A stretch of DNA of 64,000 bases from an uncultured Collinsella sp. Lineage in GTDB: Bacteria; Actinomycetota; Coriobacteriia; Coriobacteriales; Coriobacteriaceae. The stretch is from positions 1-64,000 of the forward strand of contig UQIT01000004.1 of NCBI GenBank assembly GCA_900541175.1, written 5' to 3'. The notes under the pieces are model-generated. The model had not been told where the DNA came from. It made no database searches and was given only the letters and a program-made list of their open reading frames with translations. Numbering within the stretch: position 1 is the first letter of the stretch; each line of letters starts with the position of its first letter. Shown here one piece after another: positions 9,160 to 17,941 of this stretch. A program made the translations under genes and the position numbers.

Positions 9160-9992
9160 GAAAGATCGTATCGGTCCTGAGCGCCGCTGTGCTTACACTT
9201 ACGCTGTGCGCCTGTTCTTCGGGATCTTCTACCTCTTCCATTACCGTCGCTGGCTCCACGACCTGCCTTCCTATCGCCGAGATTGCGGCCGAGGGCTTTA
9301 AGGAGGAGACCGGCATCGACGTGCTCGTTTCCGGTTTGGGTTCTTCCGCTGGCATCGAGGCCGTCAGCGCCGGCACGGCCGTTATCGCCAGCTCCTCCCG
9401 TGGACTCAATGCCGACGAACAGGATCTGGGCCTGACTCCCATCGTCATTGCCCACGACGGCATCGCGGTCATCGTGAACGACGACAACCCGGTCGACAAC
9501 CTCTCGACCGAGCAGCTCCGTGATATTTACGCCGGCAAGATCACCAACTGGAAGGAAGTCGGCGGAGAGGACCTGAAGATTCAGGTTATCAACCGCGACG
9601 AGGCGTCCGGTACGCGCGAGGCCTTCCGTACCATCGTGATGGACGGCACGCCGTTCGATCGTCGCTCGGCCGTTCTTTCGGGTACGGGCCAGGTACGCGA
9701 TGTCGTGTCTCGCTCGCGTGGCGCCATTGGCTACATCTCGCTGGGTTTTGTCGAGAGCCTTAACGCCAAGACCTCGGTTAAGGCCGTTTCGGTCAACCAT
9801 GTCGAGGCATCCGAGAAGACGGTCGCAAGCGGCGGATATCCCATCTCGCGCGACCTTTACTTCTTTGTGAAGGGTACGCCTTCGCAGCAGGCGCAGGACT
9901 ACATTGACTATGTGACGTCCGAGAAGATGGACAAGCAGATTCGCGAGGCGGGCTTTATTCCCGTCACCAACGACGGAAAGGGGAGTGAGTAG
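9156..9992 (+). CDS. pstS: PstS, phosphate-binding lipoprotein of the Pst ABC importer
   Basis: Extracytoplasmic phosphate receptor. A lipoprotein signal peptide ends in the lipobox LCAC at about residues 16-19. The mature part starts with a Ser/Thr linker and then VAGSTTCLPIAEIAAEGF, the phosphate-binding P-loop-like opening of the PstS family. NRDEASGTREAFRTIVM and GAIGYISLGFV are further family motifs. It is 278 aa, within the range of short Gram-positive PstS. Its ATG overlaps the pgeF TGA, so translation is coupled. pstC begins immediately after. Confidence 0.93.
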   Translation: MRKIVSVLSAAVLTLTLCACSSGSSTSSITVAGSTTCLPIAEIAAEGFKEETGIDVLVSGLGSSAGIEAVSAGTAVIASSSRGLNADEQDLGLTPIVIAHDGIAVIVNDDNPVDNLSTEQLRDIYAGKITNWKEVGGEDLKIQVINRDEASGTREAFRTIVMDGTPFDRRSAVLSGTGQVRDVVSRSRGAIGYISLGFVESLNAKTSVKAVSVNHVEASEKTVASGGYPISRDLYFFVKGTPSQQAQDYIDYVTSEKMDKQIREAGFIPVTNDGKGSE

Positions 9993-9993
9993 C

Positions 9994-10917
9994 GTGGAAG
10001 CACAGGAAACCCCCCAGATTGAGCAGGAGGCTCAGGCGTCCAAAAAGCGTGAGTTGGCGCTGGTGTCACGCAGCACCTATCTCAAGGAGAAGGCGCTGCA
10101 GTGGATCTTCTTTGCCTGCGCGTTCTTGGCGGTCGTCACCGTCATCCTGATTTTTGTCTTTACCACGTACTCGGCGCTGCCCGTCTTTACCGACATCGGC
10201 CTGGCGGACTTCTTTAGCTTTACGTGGGCGCCCTCCGAGGGTCACTACGGCATTATGTCGCTGCTGGCGGGCTCTGGTCTGGTGACGGTCGGTGCGCTCG
10301 CCATGGGCGTGCCCCTGGGTGTGGGTACGGCCGTGTATCTGGTCGAGATTGCCAGCAAGCGCGTGCGCAGGCTCATCAGTCCCGCCGTCGACCTGCTGGC
10401 GGGCATCCCCTCCATCATCTACGGTTTCTTTGGCATGGTCATCATCCGTCCGTTTATCGCGCAGCTGACCGGCGGTCTTGGCTTTGGCGCGCTGACGGCG
10501 TGGTTCGTGCTCGCCATCATGATCGTTCCTACCATCACCACGCTCACCATCGATGCCCTCAATTCCATTCCCATGGGTATTCGCGAGGCGTCCTACGCCA
10601 TGGGTGCCACCAAGTGGCAGACCATCTACAAGGTCGTGTTGCCTGCAGCCAAACTGGGCATTGTCGATGCAATTGTCTTGGGTATGGGGCGTGCCATCGG
10701 TGAGACCATGGCCGTGCTCATGGTCGTCGGCAACGCTCCGGTCATCCCGGACAGCATCTCGAGCCCCATCTCGACGCTCACGAGCCAGATCGCGCTCGAC
10801 ATGAGTTATTCCTCGGGCCTGCACCGCTCGGCTCTGTTTGGCATGGGCGTGGTCCTGTTTATCATCTCCGCTGCGCTGGTGGGTATCGTCCGCCTGATTT
10901 CCAAGAAGAGGGGGTAG
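9994..10917 (+). CDS. pstC: PstC, phosphate ABC transporter permease
   Basis: Inner-membrane permease subunit with six predicted helices, after a cytoplasmic N-terminal tail of about 45 residues. The EAA-type loop is REASYAMGATKWQTIYKVVLPAA, followed by IGETMAVLMVVGN, diagnostic of PstC. I choose GTG at 9994 because GGAAAGGGGAG ends 8 bp upstream; GTG at 9985, inside the pstS end, is an alternative adding three residues. It is followed after 3 bp by pstA. Confidence 0.93.
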   Translation: MEAQETPQIEQEAQASKKRELALVSRSTYLKEKALQWIFFACAFLAVVTVILIFVFTTYSALPVFTDIGLADFFSFTWAPSEGHYGIMSLLAGSGLVTVGALAMGVPLGVGTAVYLVEIASKRVRRLISPAVDLLAGIPSIIYGFFGMVIIRPFIAQLTGGLGFGALTAWFVLAIMIVPTITTLTIDALNSIPMGIREASYAMGATKWQTIYKVVLPAAKLGIVDAIVLGMGRAIGETMAVLMVVGNAPVIPDSISSPISTLTSQIALDMSYSSGLHRSALFGMGVVLFIISAALVGIVRLISKKRG

Positions 10918-10920
10918 GCT

Positions 10921-11826
10921 ATGTCCGATTCCGTTGACACGACGGTCGATACGACCTCGTCGCGCGAGCGCATCAAGCGTGCCCTTTCCCATGGCAAGAA
11001 GGGCCGCATCAATAAGGACCTGTCCAACAAGATCATGCTCGGCGTGTTTCGCTCCGCGGCCTATATCACCATGCTGGTGCTGGTTGCCATCATCGCCTAC
11101 GTGGTCATCAACGGTCTTCCGCATATCTCGCTCGACTTTATCTTTGGCTGGCCGCAGGGCGTAAACGCCGAGGGTGGCATCTGGCCCACGATCGTCTCGA
11201 CCATCTACGTGACGGCGCTCGCCATGCTCATCTGCACGCCGGTTGCCGTCTTGGCTGCGGTCTATCTGGCCGAGTACGCCAAGCAGGGCAAGGTCGTCGA
11301 CATTATTCGCTATGCTGCCGATGCCCTGGCCTCGGTGCCCTCCATCGTTATGGGCCTCTTTGGTTACGCCTTGTTTGTTGAGGCTATGGGTCTGGGTCTT
11401 TCGATGGTCTCGGCCGCCCTGGCGCTGGCGCTTCTGATGCTGCCCATCGTCATGCGCACCACCGAGGAGGCAATCCGCGCCGTTCCGCGCTATATCCGTT
11501 GGGGCGCATATGGCCTGGGCGCCACCAAGTGGCAGGTCGTCTCCAAGATCGTGCTTCCTTCTGCCTTTGGCCGCATCGCCACCGGCATCGTCCTTGCCAT
11601 CGGCCGCGCCATCGGCGAGACCGCGGTGGTGCTCTACACCATGGGTCAGGCCATCAACCTGCCTATTTCGCCGCTCGATTCCGGTCGTCCCATGACCGTT
11701 CACCTCTATTTGCTTGCCAATGACGGCATCAACATGAACGCAGCCTACGGCACTGCGCTTTTGCTGATGGCGATTATTCTGGCCTTCAACCTGTTTGCGC
11801 GTTATCTGTCGCGCAAACGCCGCTAG
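10921..11826 (+). CDS. pstA: PstA, phosphate ABC transporter permease
   Basis: Second permease of the Pst importer, 301 aa, with six predicted membrane segments after a basic N-terminal stretch. The PstA-type motif VPRYIRWGAYGLGATKWQVV and IGETAVVLYTMGQA mark the ATPase-contacting loop and following helix. ASVPSIVMGLFGYALFV is also typical. The start ATG is preceded by GAGGGGG. It forms a heterodimeric channel with PstC. Confidence 0.94.
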   Translation: MSDSVDTTVDTTSSRERIKRALSHGKKGRINKDLSNKIMLGVFRSAAYITMLVLVAIIAYVVINGLPHISLDFIFGWPQGVNAEGGIWPTIVSTIYVTALAMLICTPVAVLAAVYLAEYAKQGKVVDIIRYAADALASVPSIVMGLFGYALFVEAMGLGLSMVSAALALALLMLPIVMRTTEEAIRAVPRYIRWGAYGLGATKWQVVSKIVLPSAFGRIATGIVLAIGRAIGETAVVLYTMGQAINLPISPLDSGRPMTVHLYLLANDGINMNAAYGTALLLMAIILAFNLFARYLSRKRR

Positions 11827-11838
11827 TTAAGGAGTCCC

Positions 11839-12642
<804 letters not shown>

Positions 12643-12734
12643 TCGGTGCGACTAGTCCCAAGCCGATCGGACCTGGTCCGGTGCGTATTCACTGTGCGGG
12701 CGGCATGACCGCACCCAACTGATTGGAGTGAACC

Positions 12735-13592
12735 ATGCGTAAACTGTTTTCCCGTCAGCTCATCGAGGCCCGCCACGAGATGCTGAGCATCTACGAGGCC
12801 GTCGATCTGGCCCTCCACGATGCCGTTAAGGCCTATGTAACCGACGACCGCAAGCTCGCCACCAAGACCAAGAAGCGCACGCTTTCGATTGACGCGCGCT
12901 GCGCTAACTTGGAGGCCGTGTGCTACAACCTGATCGCCACGCAGTCGCCAGTCGCCTCCGACTTCCGCTTGCTGCAGACGATTATCTACGTCGACTTTAA
13001 CCTGCAGCGCATGACCGATAAGGTTCGCCAGATCTGCCGCGCCACGCGTCATATGATCAAGGCCGACATCTCGCTGCCCCAGGAGCTTGTCGGCACGGTC
13101 GAGGCCGAGGCTGAGGCCGTCTACCAGGTGCTGGGCTCTTCGCTTTCCGCGCTCGTCACCAATGATATGTCCATCATCTGCAACTTGGCCGTCGAGGACG
13201 AGCCAGTGCACGCCGCCTACGAGAAGTTCTTCCGCACCTTTAACCGCATGGACACGGGCGATTTTATGGACGACGACAGCAACTATGACGACCTGCGCCG
13301 CGCCATCATGGTTTCGCGCTACCTCGATCGCATCGCCTCGATTTCCATCGATGCCGCCTGCCGTCTGACCTTTCTGTTGACCGGACAGCGTATGACTGCC
13401 GGCGATATCGCCCGCACTGATGAGGATGAGCTCGAGAGCATGCGCGTGCCTTCGGGCGAGGGTGTTATCATGAGGCCCGCCGTCGACGCTCGCTACGTTG
13501 CCAAGGTGCCCGCTAACGAGGTCAGCGAGGGTCTTCGCTACCTGCTCGATCATCTTGAGGATGAGGACGATGGCGAGGACGACGAGGAGTAA
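12735..13592 (+). CDS. phoU: PhoU, phosphate signalling regulator
   Basis: Cytoplasmic helical protein linking Pst activity to the PhoR-type kinase and limiting phosphate uptake. It is 285 aa with two PhoU repeats (about residues 20-105 and 125-215), including the metal-binding type helices DFRLLQTIIYVDFNLQRMTD and RYLDRIASISIDA. It ends in a strongly acidic tail, EDEDDGEDDEE. The 92-bp gap after pstB holds short GC-rich hairpins without a T-run, so it is likely cotranscribed. Confidence 0.9.
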   Translation: MRKLFSRQLIEARHEMLSIYEAVDLALHDAVKAYVTDDRKLATKTKKRTLSIDARCANLEAVCYNLIATQSPVASDFRLLQTIIYVDFNLQRMTDKVRQICRATRHMIKADISLPQELVGTVEAEAEAVYQVLGSSLSALVTNDMSIICNLAVEDEPVHAAYEKFFRTFNRMDTGDFMDDDSNYDDLRRAIMVSRYLDRIASISIDAACRLTFLLTGQRMTAGDIARTDEDELESMRVPSGEGVIMRPAVDARYVAKVPANEVSEGLRYLLDHLEDEDDGEDDEE

Positions 13593-13629
13593 GTAACCCC
13601 GTTCGTCGAAAGATTGTAAATACCTAAGT

Positions 13630-13661
13630 GAGCGCGGCCTTGCACATGCGGGGCCGCGCTC
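13630..13661 (+). terminator. Terminator-like hairpin after phoU
   Basis: A perfect 10-bp stem GAGCGCGGCC/GGCCGCGCTC, with a 12-nt loop that can fold further, is followed by TTGCGTT, a weak T-tract. It probably ends or attenuates the pst transcript before yggS. Confidence 0.6.
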
Positions 13662-13711
13662 TTGCGTTAGCATGGGACTACTTGTTTGGCTGTCAGCGGA
13701 GGCGATTAGCA

Positions 13712-14449
13712 ATGGATAACTATTTGGACTTGATGCGCGCTCGCCGCGAGCAGATTCTGGAACGTTTTTATGCGGCGCTCGATCGCGCAGGCCGTCCCCA
13801 CGACGCCGCGAGCCTCATTGCCGTGTCCAAGACCGTTGGTGTCGATGAGACCGTTGCCGCCATCCAGGCGGGGTATCGCCATTTTGCCGAGAACCGCCCG
13901 CAGGAGCTGGTTCGCAAGCTCACGGGTCTGGCGGAGCATCCGGAGCTGCCCGAGGTGCGCTTCGATATGATCGGCAACCTGCAGACCAATAAGATCAATG
14001 CGGTGCTGGGCTCAGCCGAGCTGATTCACTCGGTGGGTTCGCTGCATCTGGCGCAGGCGATCTCGAGCCGTGCTGTCCGCAAGATTGAGGCAGGCGAGCT
14101 CGCCGGCCCCCAGCGTGTGCTCATTGAGGTCAATGTGAGTGGTGAGGAGTCGAAGGGAGGCTTTTCGCCCGATGAGATTCGCGCTGCCGCGGGTGAGCTT
14201 GCGGAACTTGAGGGAATTTGCGTACAGGGGCTTATGACTATGGCGCCCCGGGGGAATAAGGATGTGGCACGCCGCACCTTTGCGGGGCTTCGTGAGCTGA
14301 GGGATGAGCTGGAGGCGGCGCATCCCGATTTGAACCTGCCTGAGCTTTCCTGCGGCATGAGCGAGGATTTTGAGCCTGCCCTTGAGGAGGGCTCTACGCT
14401 CGTTCGCCTGGGCAGGGTAGTATTTAGCCCGGAGTTTGCAGTAAAATAA
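13712..14449 (+). CDS. yggS: YggS/PLPBP family pyridoxal 5'-phosphate homeostasis protein
   Basis: Non-catalytic PLP-binding TIM-barrel protein that balances vitamin B6 and amino-acid pools. The PLP lysine lies in LIAVSKTVGVDETVAA. Further motifs are FAENRPQELVRK (usually FGEN.xQE), DMIGNLQTNKINAVLG, EVNVSGEESKGGF, LMTMAPRG and LSCGMSEDFEPALEEGSTLVRLG. The start is ATG 13712 with GCGGAGG 9 bp upstream; a longer reading frame from 13628 lies in the terminator hairpin and is rejected. yggS before sepF is the standard Gram-positive arrangement. Confidence 0.94.
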   Translation: MDNYLDLMRARREQILERFYAALDRAGRPHDAASLIAVSKTVGVDETVAAIQAGYRHFAENRPQELVRKLTGLAEHPELPEVRFDMIGNLQTNKINAVLGSAELIHSVGSLHLAQAISSRAVRKIEAGELAGPQRVLIEVNVSGEESKGGFSPDEIRAAAGELAELEGICVQGLMTMAPRGNKDVARRTFAGLRELRDELEAAHPDLNLPELSCGMSEDFEPALEEGSTLVRLGRVVFSPEFAVK

Positions 14450-14509
14450 GGCTCTGAAGTGCGCACTGATTATTGGGGCGCCTGCACTAAACCGCGAGAG
14501 GACACAACC

Positions 14510-15232
14510 ATGGGCTTCCTTGACGAGATTAAAAATAAGATGCACCTGGGCGGCCAGCAGGGTTACGACCAGGGTTATGGCCAGGACGACGACTACGGCT
14601 ACGATGACGGCTATGACGATAGTTATCAGGGCAACGGCTACAGCGGTGCTTCGGGCGAGGGCTTCTACACCCAAGACGAGCCGAGCAACGGCTTGCTTGG
14701 TCAGACGCGCCGCGGTGAAGCTGAGTCGGTTGCCGTGTATACGCGCTCCGGTCAGCTGGTCGGCGATGACTCCCGCCATGCCACGACGTATAACCCGCCT
14801 TCGCGCTCGCAGGACAGTGTTGCGAGCGGTTATCGTCCTGGTGCCTATGACACGCCGTCTAGCTACGCCGAGAACACCCGCGCCCGTGCCGCCGCTGCGC
14901 CCGCGCCTGCACCGAGCGATGCCTCGGCCTATGCGAGCAATATCATCAACGCCACACCGCAGCTGCCGGCCTATGTCCTGCGCCCCGAGAGCTATGACGA
15001 CGTGGAGACCGTGGTGCGCCGCGTTCGCACCAAGCAGCCTGTCGCACTGATTTTTGTGGGCGTACGCACCGAAGTTGCCAAGCGCGTCTTGGACTTCTCT
15101 TACGGCTTTGCCTGCGGTCTGGGTGCCACGGTTAAGGAGGTGGGCGACCGCGTGTTCATGGTGCTGCCCGCCGGTTGCGAGGTCAAAGATTCCGATCTCA
15201 AGAAGCTTCGTGCGGACGGCTACCTTAAGTAA
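14510..15232 (+). CDS. sepF: SepF, FtsZ membrane anchor
   Basis: Cytoplasmic division protein that bundles FtsZ and tethers it to the membrane; important where FtsA is absent, as here. The N-terminal MGFLDEIKNKMHL is a candidate amphipathic membrane-targeting helix. Residues about 15-150 are a Gly/Tyr/Asp- then Ala/Pro-rich linker. The DUF552 core follows at about 155-238, starting RPESYDDVETVVRRVRTKQP and ending FMVLPAGCEV. It has 240 aa from ATG 14510 (AGAGGACACAACC upstream). The stop is in the same frame as yggT, 21 bp upstream of it. Confidence 0.93.
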   Translation: MGFLDEIKNKMHLGGQQGYDQGYGQDDDYGYDDGYDDSYQGNGYSGASGEGFYTQDEPSNGLLGQTRRGEAESVAVYTRSGQLVGDDSRHATTYNPPSRSQDSVASGYRPGAYDTPSSYAENTRARAAAAPAPAPSDASAYASNIINATPQLPAYVLRPESYDDVETVVRRVRTKQPVALIFVGVRTEVAKRVLDFSYGFACGLGATVKEVGDRVFMVLPAGCEVKDSDLKKLRADGYLK

Positions 15233-15253
15233 AGACAAGACGAGGAGATTCCC

Positions 15254-15535
15254 ATCAACATCTACACTATCGTCCAGCTGGTCAACACGCTGTTCAACTT
15301 CTATTCCACGCTTATTGTCGTCTACTGCTTTATGACGTGGATTCCCATGAAGCAGGGTGGTTTGCTTCAGGATATTGCCGCGGTGCTTGATAGCGTGTGC
15401 GGTCCGTGGCTCAACCTGTTCCGTCGTTTCATCCCGCCGATGGGCGGTATCGATTTTTCGCCGGTCGTTGCGATTATTGCGTTGCAGTTGGTGCAGAGGC
15501 TGGTTCTGCAGCTTCTTATAGGTATACTCGTGTAG
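15254..15535 (+). CDS. yggT: YggT/YlmG family membrane protein, apparent ATC start
   Basis: Small integral membrane protein of the division-cluster YlmG/YggT family, with two hydrophobic segments and the signature LFRRFIPPMGGIDFSPVVAI. Homology extends upstream of the first in-frame ATG (15332), which would delete the first helix. Upstream in this frame there is no ATG, GTG or TTG back to the sepF stop. GAGGAG at 15242-15247 sits 6 bp before ATC at 15254, giving 93 residues, the family size. I therefore propose initiation at ATC 15254 (ATT 15248 is too close to the SD; CTG 15278 is a fallback). A sequencing error is the main alternative. Confidence 0.85.
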   Translation: MNIYTIVQLVNTLFNFYSTLIVVYCFMTWIPMKQGGLLQDIAAVLDSVCGPWLNLFRRFIPPMGGIDFSPVVAIIALQLVQRLVLQLLIGILV

Positions 15536-15596
15536 AACTGACTTAGTAACTTACGTCGGGCGTGTAGCGCCGAGGCGATGAAAAAGGAGACTTGTT

Positions 15597-16271
15597 ATGG
15601 CTATTACCCCTGCAGACATCCAGGCTCAGACTTTCTCTGAGGCCAAGCGTGGCTACGATCCTGCCGAGGTCGACGTCTTCTTGGAGACGCTGTCCTCCGA
15701 GGTTGACGCTATGCTCGCTAAGATTGTCGACCTTAAGGGTCGTCTGACTGCTACCGAGCAGCAGCTTGCCGATGCGCAGGCTCAGCTTGCCCAGGCTCAG
15801 GATACCCCCGCCCAGGCCGTTCCTGCCGCCCCCGTGGCTGCTCCCGCCCCTGACTTCTCCGCTCAGGAGCGCCAGATTTCCGCTGCCCTGATCGCTGCCC
15901 AGCAGACCGCTGAGACCATCGTCAACGATGCCAATGAGAACGCTGAGCGTATCCGCAACGAGGCTGACGCCAAGGCACGCGAGGTTATCCGCCAGGCTCT
16001 GACCGAAAAGCAGGCCGAGCTCGAGGAGATCGATCGTCTCAAGGCTTCCCGTGAGGAGTTCAAGGCAGAGTATCTCAAGCTCATCCAGCACTTCATGGAC
16101 GATGCCCAGAACTCCTTCCCGGCCGACCTCATGGCCTCCACGCCGGTCGGTTCCGCCGCTTCTCCTGCGGTGACTGTTCCCGCCGAGCCGCTGCCCGTCG
16201 CTGACCCGGTTGTCCCCGTGGCCGATCCCTTCGCCCCGATCGACAACTTCGCCGCCGACGACCTGGACTAA
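15597..16271 (+). CDS. divIVA: DivIVA/Wag31-like polar scaffold
   Basis: Coiled-coil protein that marks curved membranes at poles and septa and organises growth. The N-terminal DivIVA domain is clear: ITPADIQAQTFSEAKRGYDP followed by AEVDVFLETLSSEVDAM, as in the family consensus. A short coiled coil follows, then an Ala/Pro linker (about residues 62-85), a second long coiled coil (about 86-180) and a Pro/Ala/Asp-rich tail. It is 224 aa, with AAAAAGGAGA upstream of the ATG, and it closes the yggS-sepF-yggT-divIVA block. Confidence 0.93.
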   Translation: MAITPADIQAQTFSEAKRGYDPAEVDVFLETLSSEVDAMLAKIVDLKGRLTATEQQLADAQAQLAQAQDTPAQAVPAAPVAAPAPDFSAQERQISAALIAAQQTAETIVNDANENAERIRNEADAKAREVIRQALTEKQAELEEIDRLKASREEFKAEYLKLIQHFMDDAQNSFPADLMASTPVGSAASPAVTVPAEPLPVADPVVPVADPFAPIDNFAADDLD

Positions 16272-16300
16272 CATTCGGCCTACAATTTAGTGCCTAGAAA

Positions 16301-16327
16301 GGACCCGCAGCTTGCGGGTCCTTTTTT
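16301..16327 (+). terminator. Rho-independent terminator of divIVA
   Basis: A perfect 9-bp stem GGACCCGCA/TGCGGGTCC with a 3-nt loop is followed by TTTTTT. Confidence 0.93.
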
Positions 16328-16352
16328 ATGACCGTACCGGGGCGCGCAACAT

Positions 16353-16391
16353 AAAAAACCGAGCCCTGCACATTAGTGGCGCAGAACTCGG
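16353..16391 (-). terminator. Terminator of the nitroreductase gene
   Basis: Read on the minus strand, CCGAGTTCTGC pairs with GCAGGGCTCGG (two G-T pairs) across an 11-nt loop and is followed by TTTTTT. It faces the divIVA terminator, insulating the convergent genes. Confidence 0.85.
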
Positions 16392-16438
16392 CGAACGGGT
16401 GAGCGGTCAAGGGTAGGTTTTAAGGCATGTCCCAAAAC

Positions 16439-16969
16439 CTACTTGAGGAGGAAGTCGGGGAAGGGAATGGTGCGGGCCTCGCGATGCTCGGGATCGGCGA
16501 TGTGGTCGGCAGGATAGCCACAGACGAGCATGTGATAGGGATAGACGCCCTCGGGCAGATTGAACTGCTCCTGTGCCACCTCGGGCTTAAAATGGCATAC
16601 CCAACACGTTCCCAGGCCCTGCTCGGTGGCCTCCATCATCATCTGATCGCACACTATGGACGTATCGATTTCACTGGAATTCATCTGGTCATACGGGCGC
16701 ACCCAAGCATCGTCAGTAACGCTGCAAATAAGAAAGATAAGCGGAGCCCCAAAGATAGACCCATCACGAGCAAACCGAGGCTGACAAGCAGCAGCCTTCT
16801 CCAGAAGCTCAGGCGTATCCAACACCATCACACGGGTTGGATGATTATTACAAGCAGAAGGAGCAATGCGCCCCGCCTCAACAATAGCATCCACCACAGC
16901 CTGCTCAACAGGACGGTCCTCAAAAGAACGACAAGAATACCGAGTCCGAGCCAAATCCAAATACCCCAT
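16439..16969 (-). CDS. Nitroreductase-family FMN oxidoreductase
   Basis: Flavoprotein of the NfsA/NfsB-like superfamily, probably reducing nitro or quinone compounds with NAD(P)H; the substrate cannot be read from sequence. Motifs are ARTRYSCRSFEDRPV (FMN phosphate site), IAPSACNNHPTRVMV and the GLGTCWVCHF loop. I use ATG 16969 (176 aa) because TTGGAGG lies just upstream; a TTG at 16981 is within that SD. The 5' two-thirds uses T/G-ending codons unlike its neighbours (see findings), while the 3' third looks native. Confidence 0.88.
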   Translation of the reverse strand: MGYLDLARTRYSCRSFEDRPVEQAVVDAIVEAGRIAPSACNNHPTRVMVLDTPELLEKAAACQPRFARDGSIFGAPLIFLICSVTDDAWVRPYDQMNSSEIDTSIVCDQMMMEATEQGLGTCWVCHFKPEVAQEQFNLPEGVYPYHMLVCGYPADHIADPEHREARTIPFPDFLLK

Positions 16970-17147
16970 ACGAGCCTCCAAAGCTAATAAAACAACCCAA
17001 AACTAAGCAAAAGGGTACCCAAAGCAACATTCAGCCAAACGTTTAAGGCGGTCCCAAAGTTTCCAATCGGGCCCCAAGGCCCTGCCAACAAAAGCCCCAT
17101 CGCTTTCAAAGTATCAGCCAAAGTTTCCAATGGTGGTACGTAAGGGA
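16970..17147. other. A/C-skewed intergenic segment, no gene recognised
   Basis: The + strand is strikingly rich in A and C (bases 16981-17040 contain 31 A, 16 C, 7 G and 6 T). The skew continues leftward into the nitroreductase 5' half and stops at the inverted repeat starting at 17148. No ORF, promoter or RNA is evident. Confidence 0.5.
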
Positions 17148-17226
17148 GCGGGCCCGACCACTAATACCCTTTTGAACGACTCTGCTTGCAGCCGGAGTGA
17201 AAAAGGTTATTAGTGGTCGGGCCCGC
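17148..17226. repeat. 26-bp inverted repeat with 27-nt loop
   Basis: Left arm 17148-17173 begins GCGGGCCCGACCACTAAT and is complementary to 17201-17226 with a single mismatch. GTACGT-like sequences flank it on both sides. It sits between the divergently placed 5' end of the nitroreductase gene and the 3' end of the DUF47 gene. The arms are much longer than a normal terminator, suggesting a mobile or palindromic intergenic element; it could also terminate the DUF47 transcript. Confidence 0.8.
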
Positions 17227-17250
17227 GACCGCCGGGACACGTACCCCCAA

Positions 17251-17874
17251 TTAACTGTTCTTCATGACAATCGAATCCACAACATCGGCCACATTCTCGC
17301 AGCAGTCGGCGCAGTACTCCAGGAAGGCGTAGACGTCACGCCAAGCGATGACCTCGAGCGGATCCTTGCCGTTAACGTGCAGGTTGCGCATGGCGTTGAT
17401 GTAGAGCTCGTCGGCCTCGGACTCGATGGTGTTGATCTGGATGACCAGCTCGCGCAGCGTTTTGGACTTGCGGTAGTTGGGAAGCTCGACCATCAGGTCT
17501 TTCATGGCGCGGCAGGCGTCAGTCACCTTGTGGGCGATGACGATGGCGTCGGGATGGATGCTCTGAATGTTGGTGAAGTAGACGCGCTGCACGACGCCCT
17601 CAATACGGTCGAGCACGGTGTCGAGCGCGCAGCTCATCAGATCCAGATCCTCGCGCTCGAGCGGGGTGATAAAGGCGGTGAGCAGGGCGTCTTCGAGCTC
17701 GTGGTGCTTCTTGTCTGCCGCATGCTCAATCGCATGCATCTTATTGAGCATGTCGTGAATCTGCGCGGGATCGAAGTTCTCAAAAATCTTGGTGAGCAGC
17801 TCTGCGGCCTGGACGGCGAGGTCGGCGCAAGCGACGTAGTTGTCAAAGTAGAACGAATCGGGTTTCTTTGCCAT
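17251..17874 (-). CDS. DUF47 family protein (PhoU-like partner of Pit)
   Basis: Helical cytoplasmic protein of the DUF47/TIGR00153 group, related to PhoU and usually encoded beside a Pit-type phosphate transporter. Visible family features are FDNYVACADLAVQAAELL near the start, MHAIEHAADKKHHEL, TPLEREDLDLM (metal-site acidic motif) and INTIESEADELY. It has 207 aa, with AAAGGACC upstream of ATG 17874. It lies 67 bp downstream of the pit gene on the same strand. The likely role is control of Pit activity, inferred from the family. Confidence 0.9.
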   Translation of the reverse strand: MAKKPDSFYFDNYVACADLAVQAAELLTKIFENFDPAQIHDMLNKMHAIEHAADKKHHELEDALLTAFITPLEREDLDLMSCALDTVLDRIEGVVQRVYFTNIQSIHPDAIVIAHKVTDACRAMKDLMVELPNYRKSKTLRELVIQINTIESEADELYINAMRNLHVNGKDPLEVIAWRDVYAFLEYCADCCENVADVVDSIVMKNS

Positions 17875-17941
17875 GGGTGGGTCCTTTCGAGGCGAAGACG
17901 GGTGGGCGAAGTGTTGCGGTCCGGATGGACGTTCGGTTTGA

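Noticed and set aside
10066..11703. 545-codon minus-strand ORF
   Set aside because: It is a shadow of pstC/pstA caused by GC-rich codon bias, with a His/Arg/Asp-rich nonsense composition.
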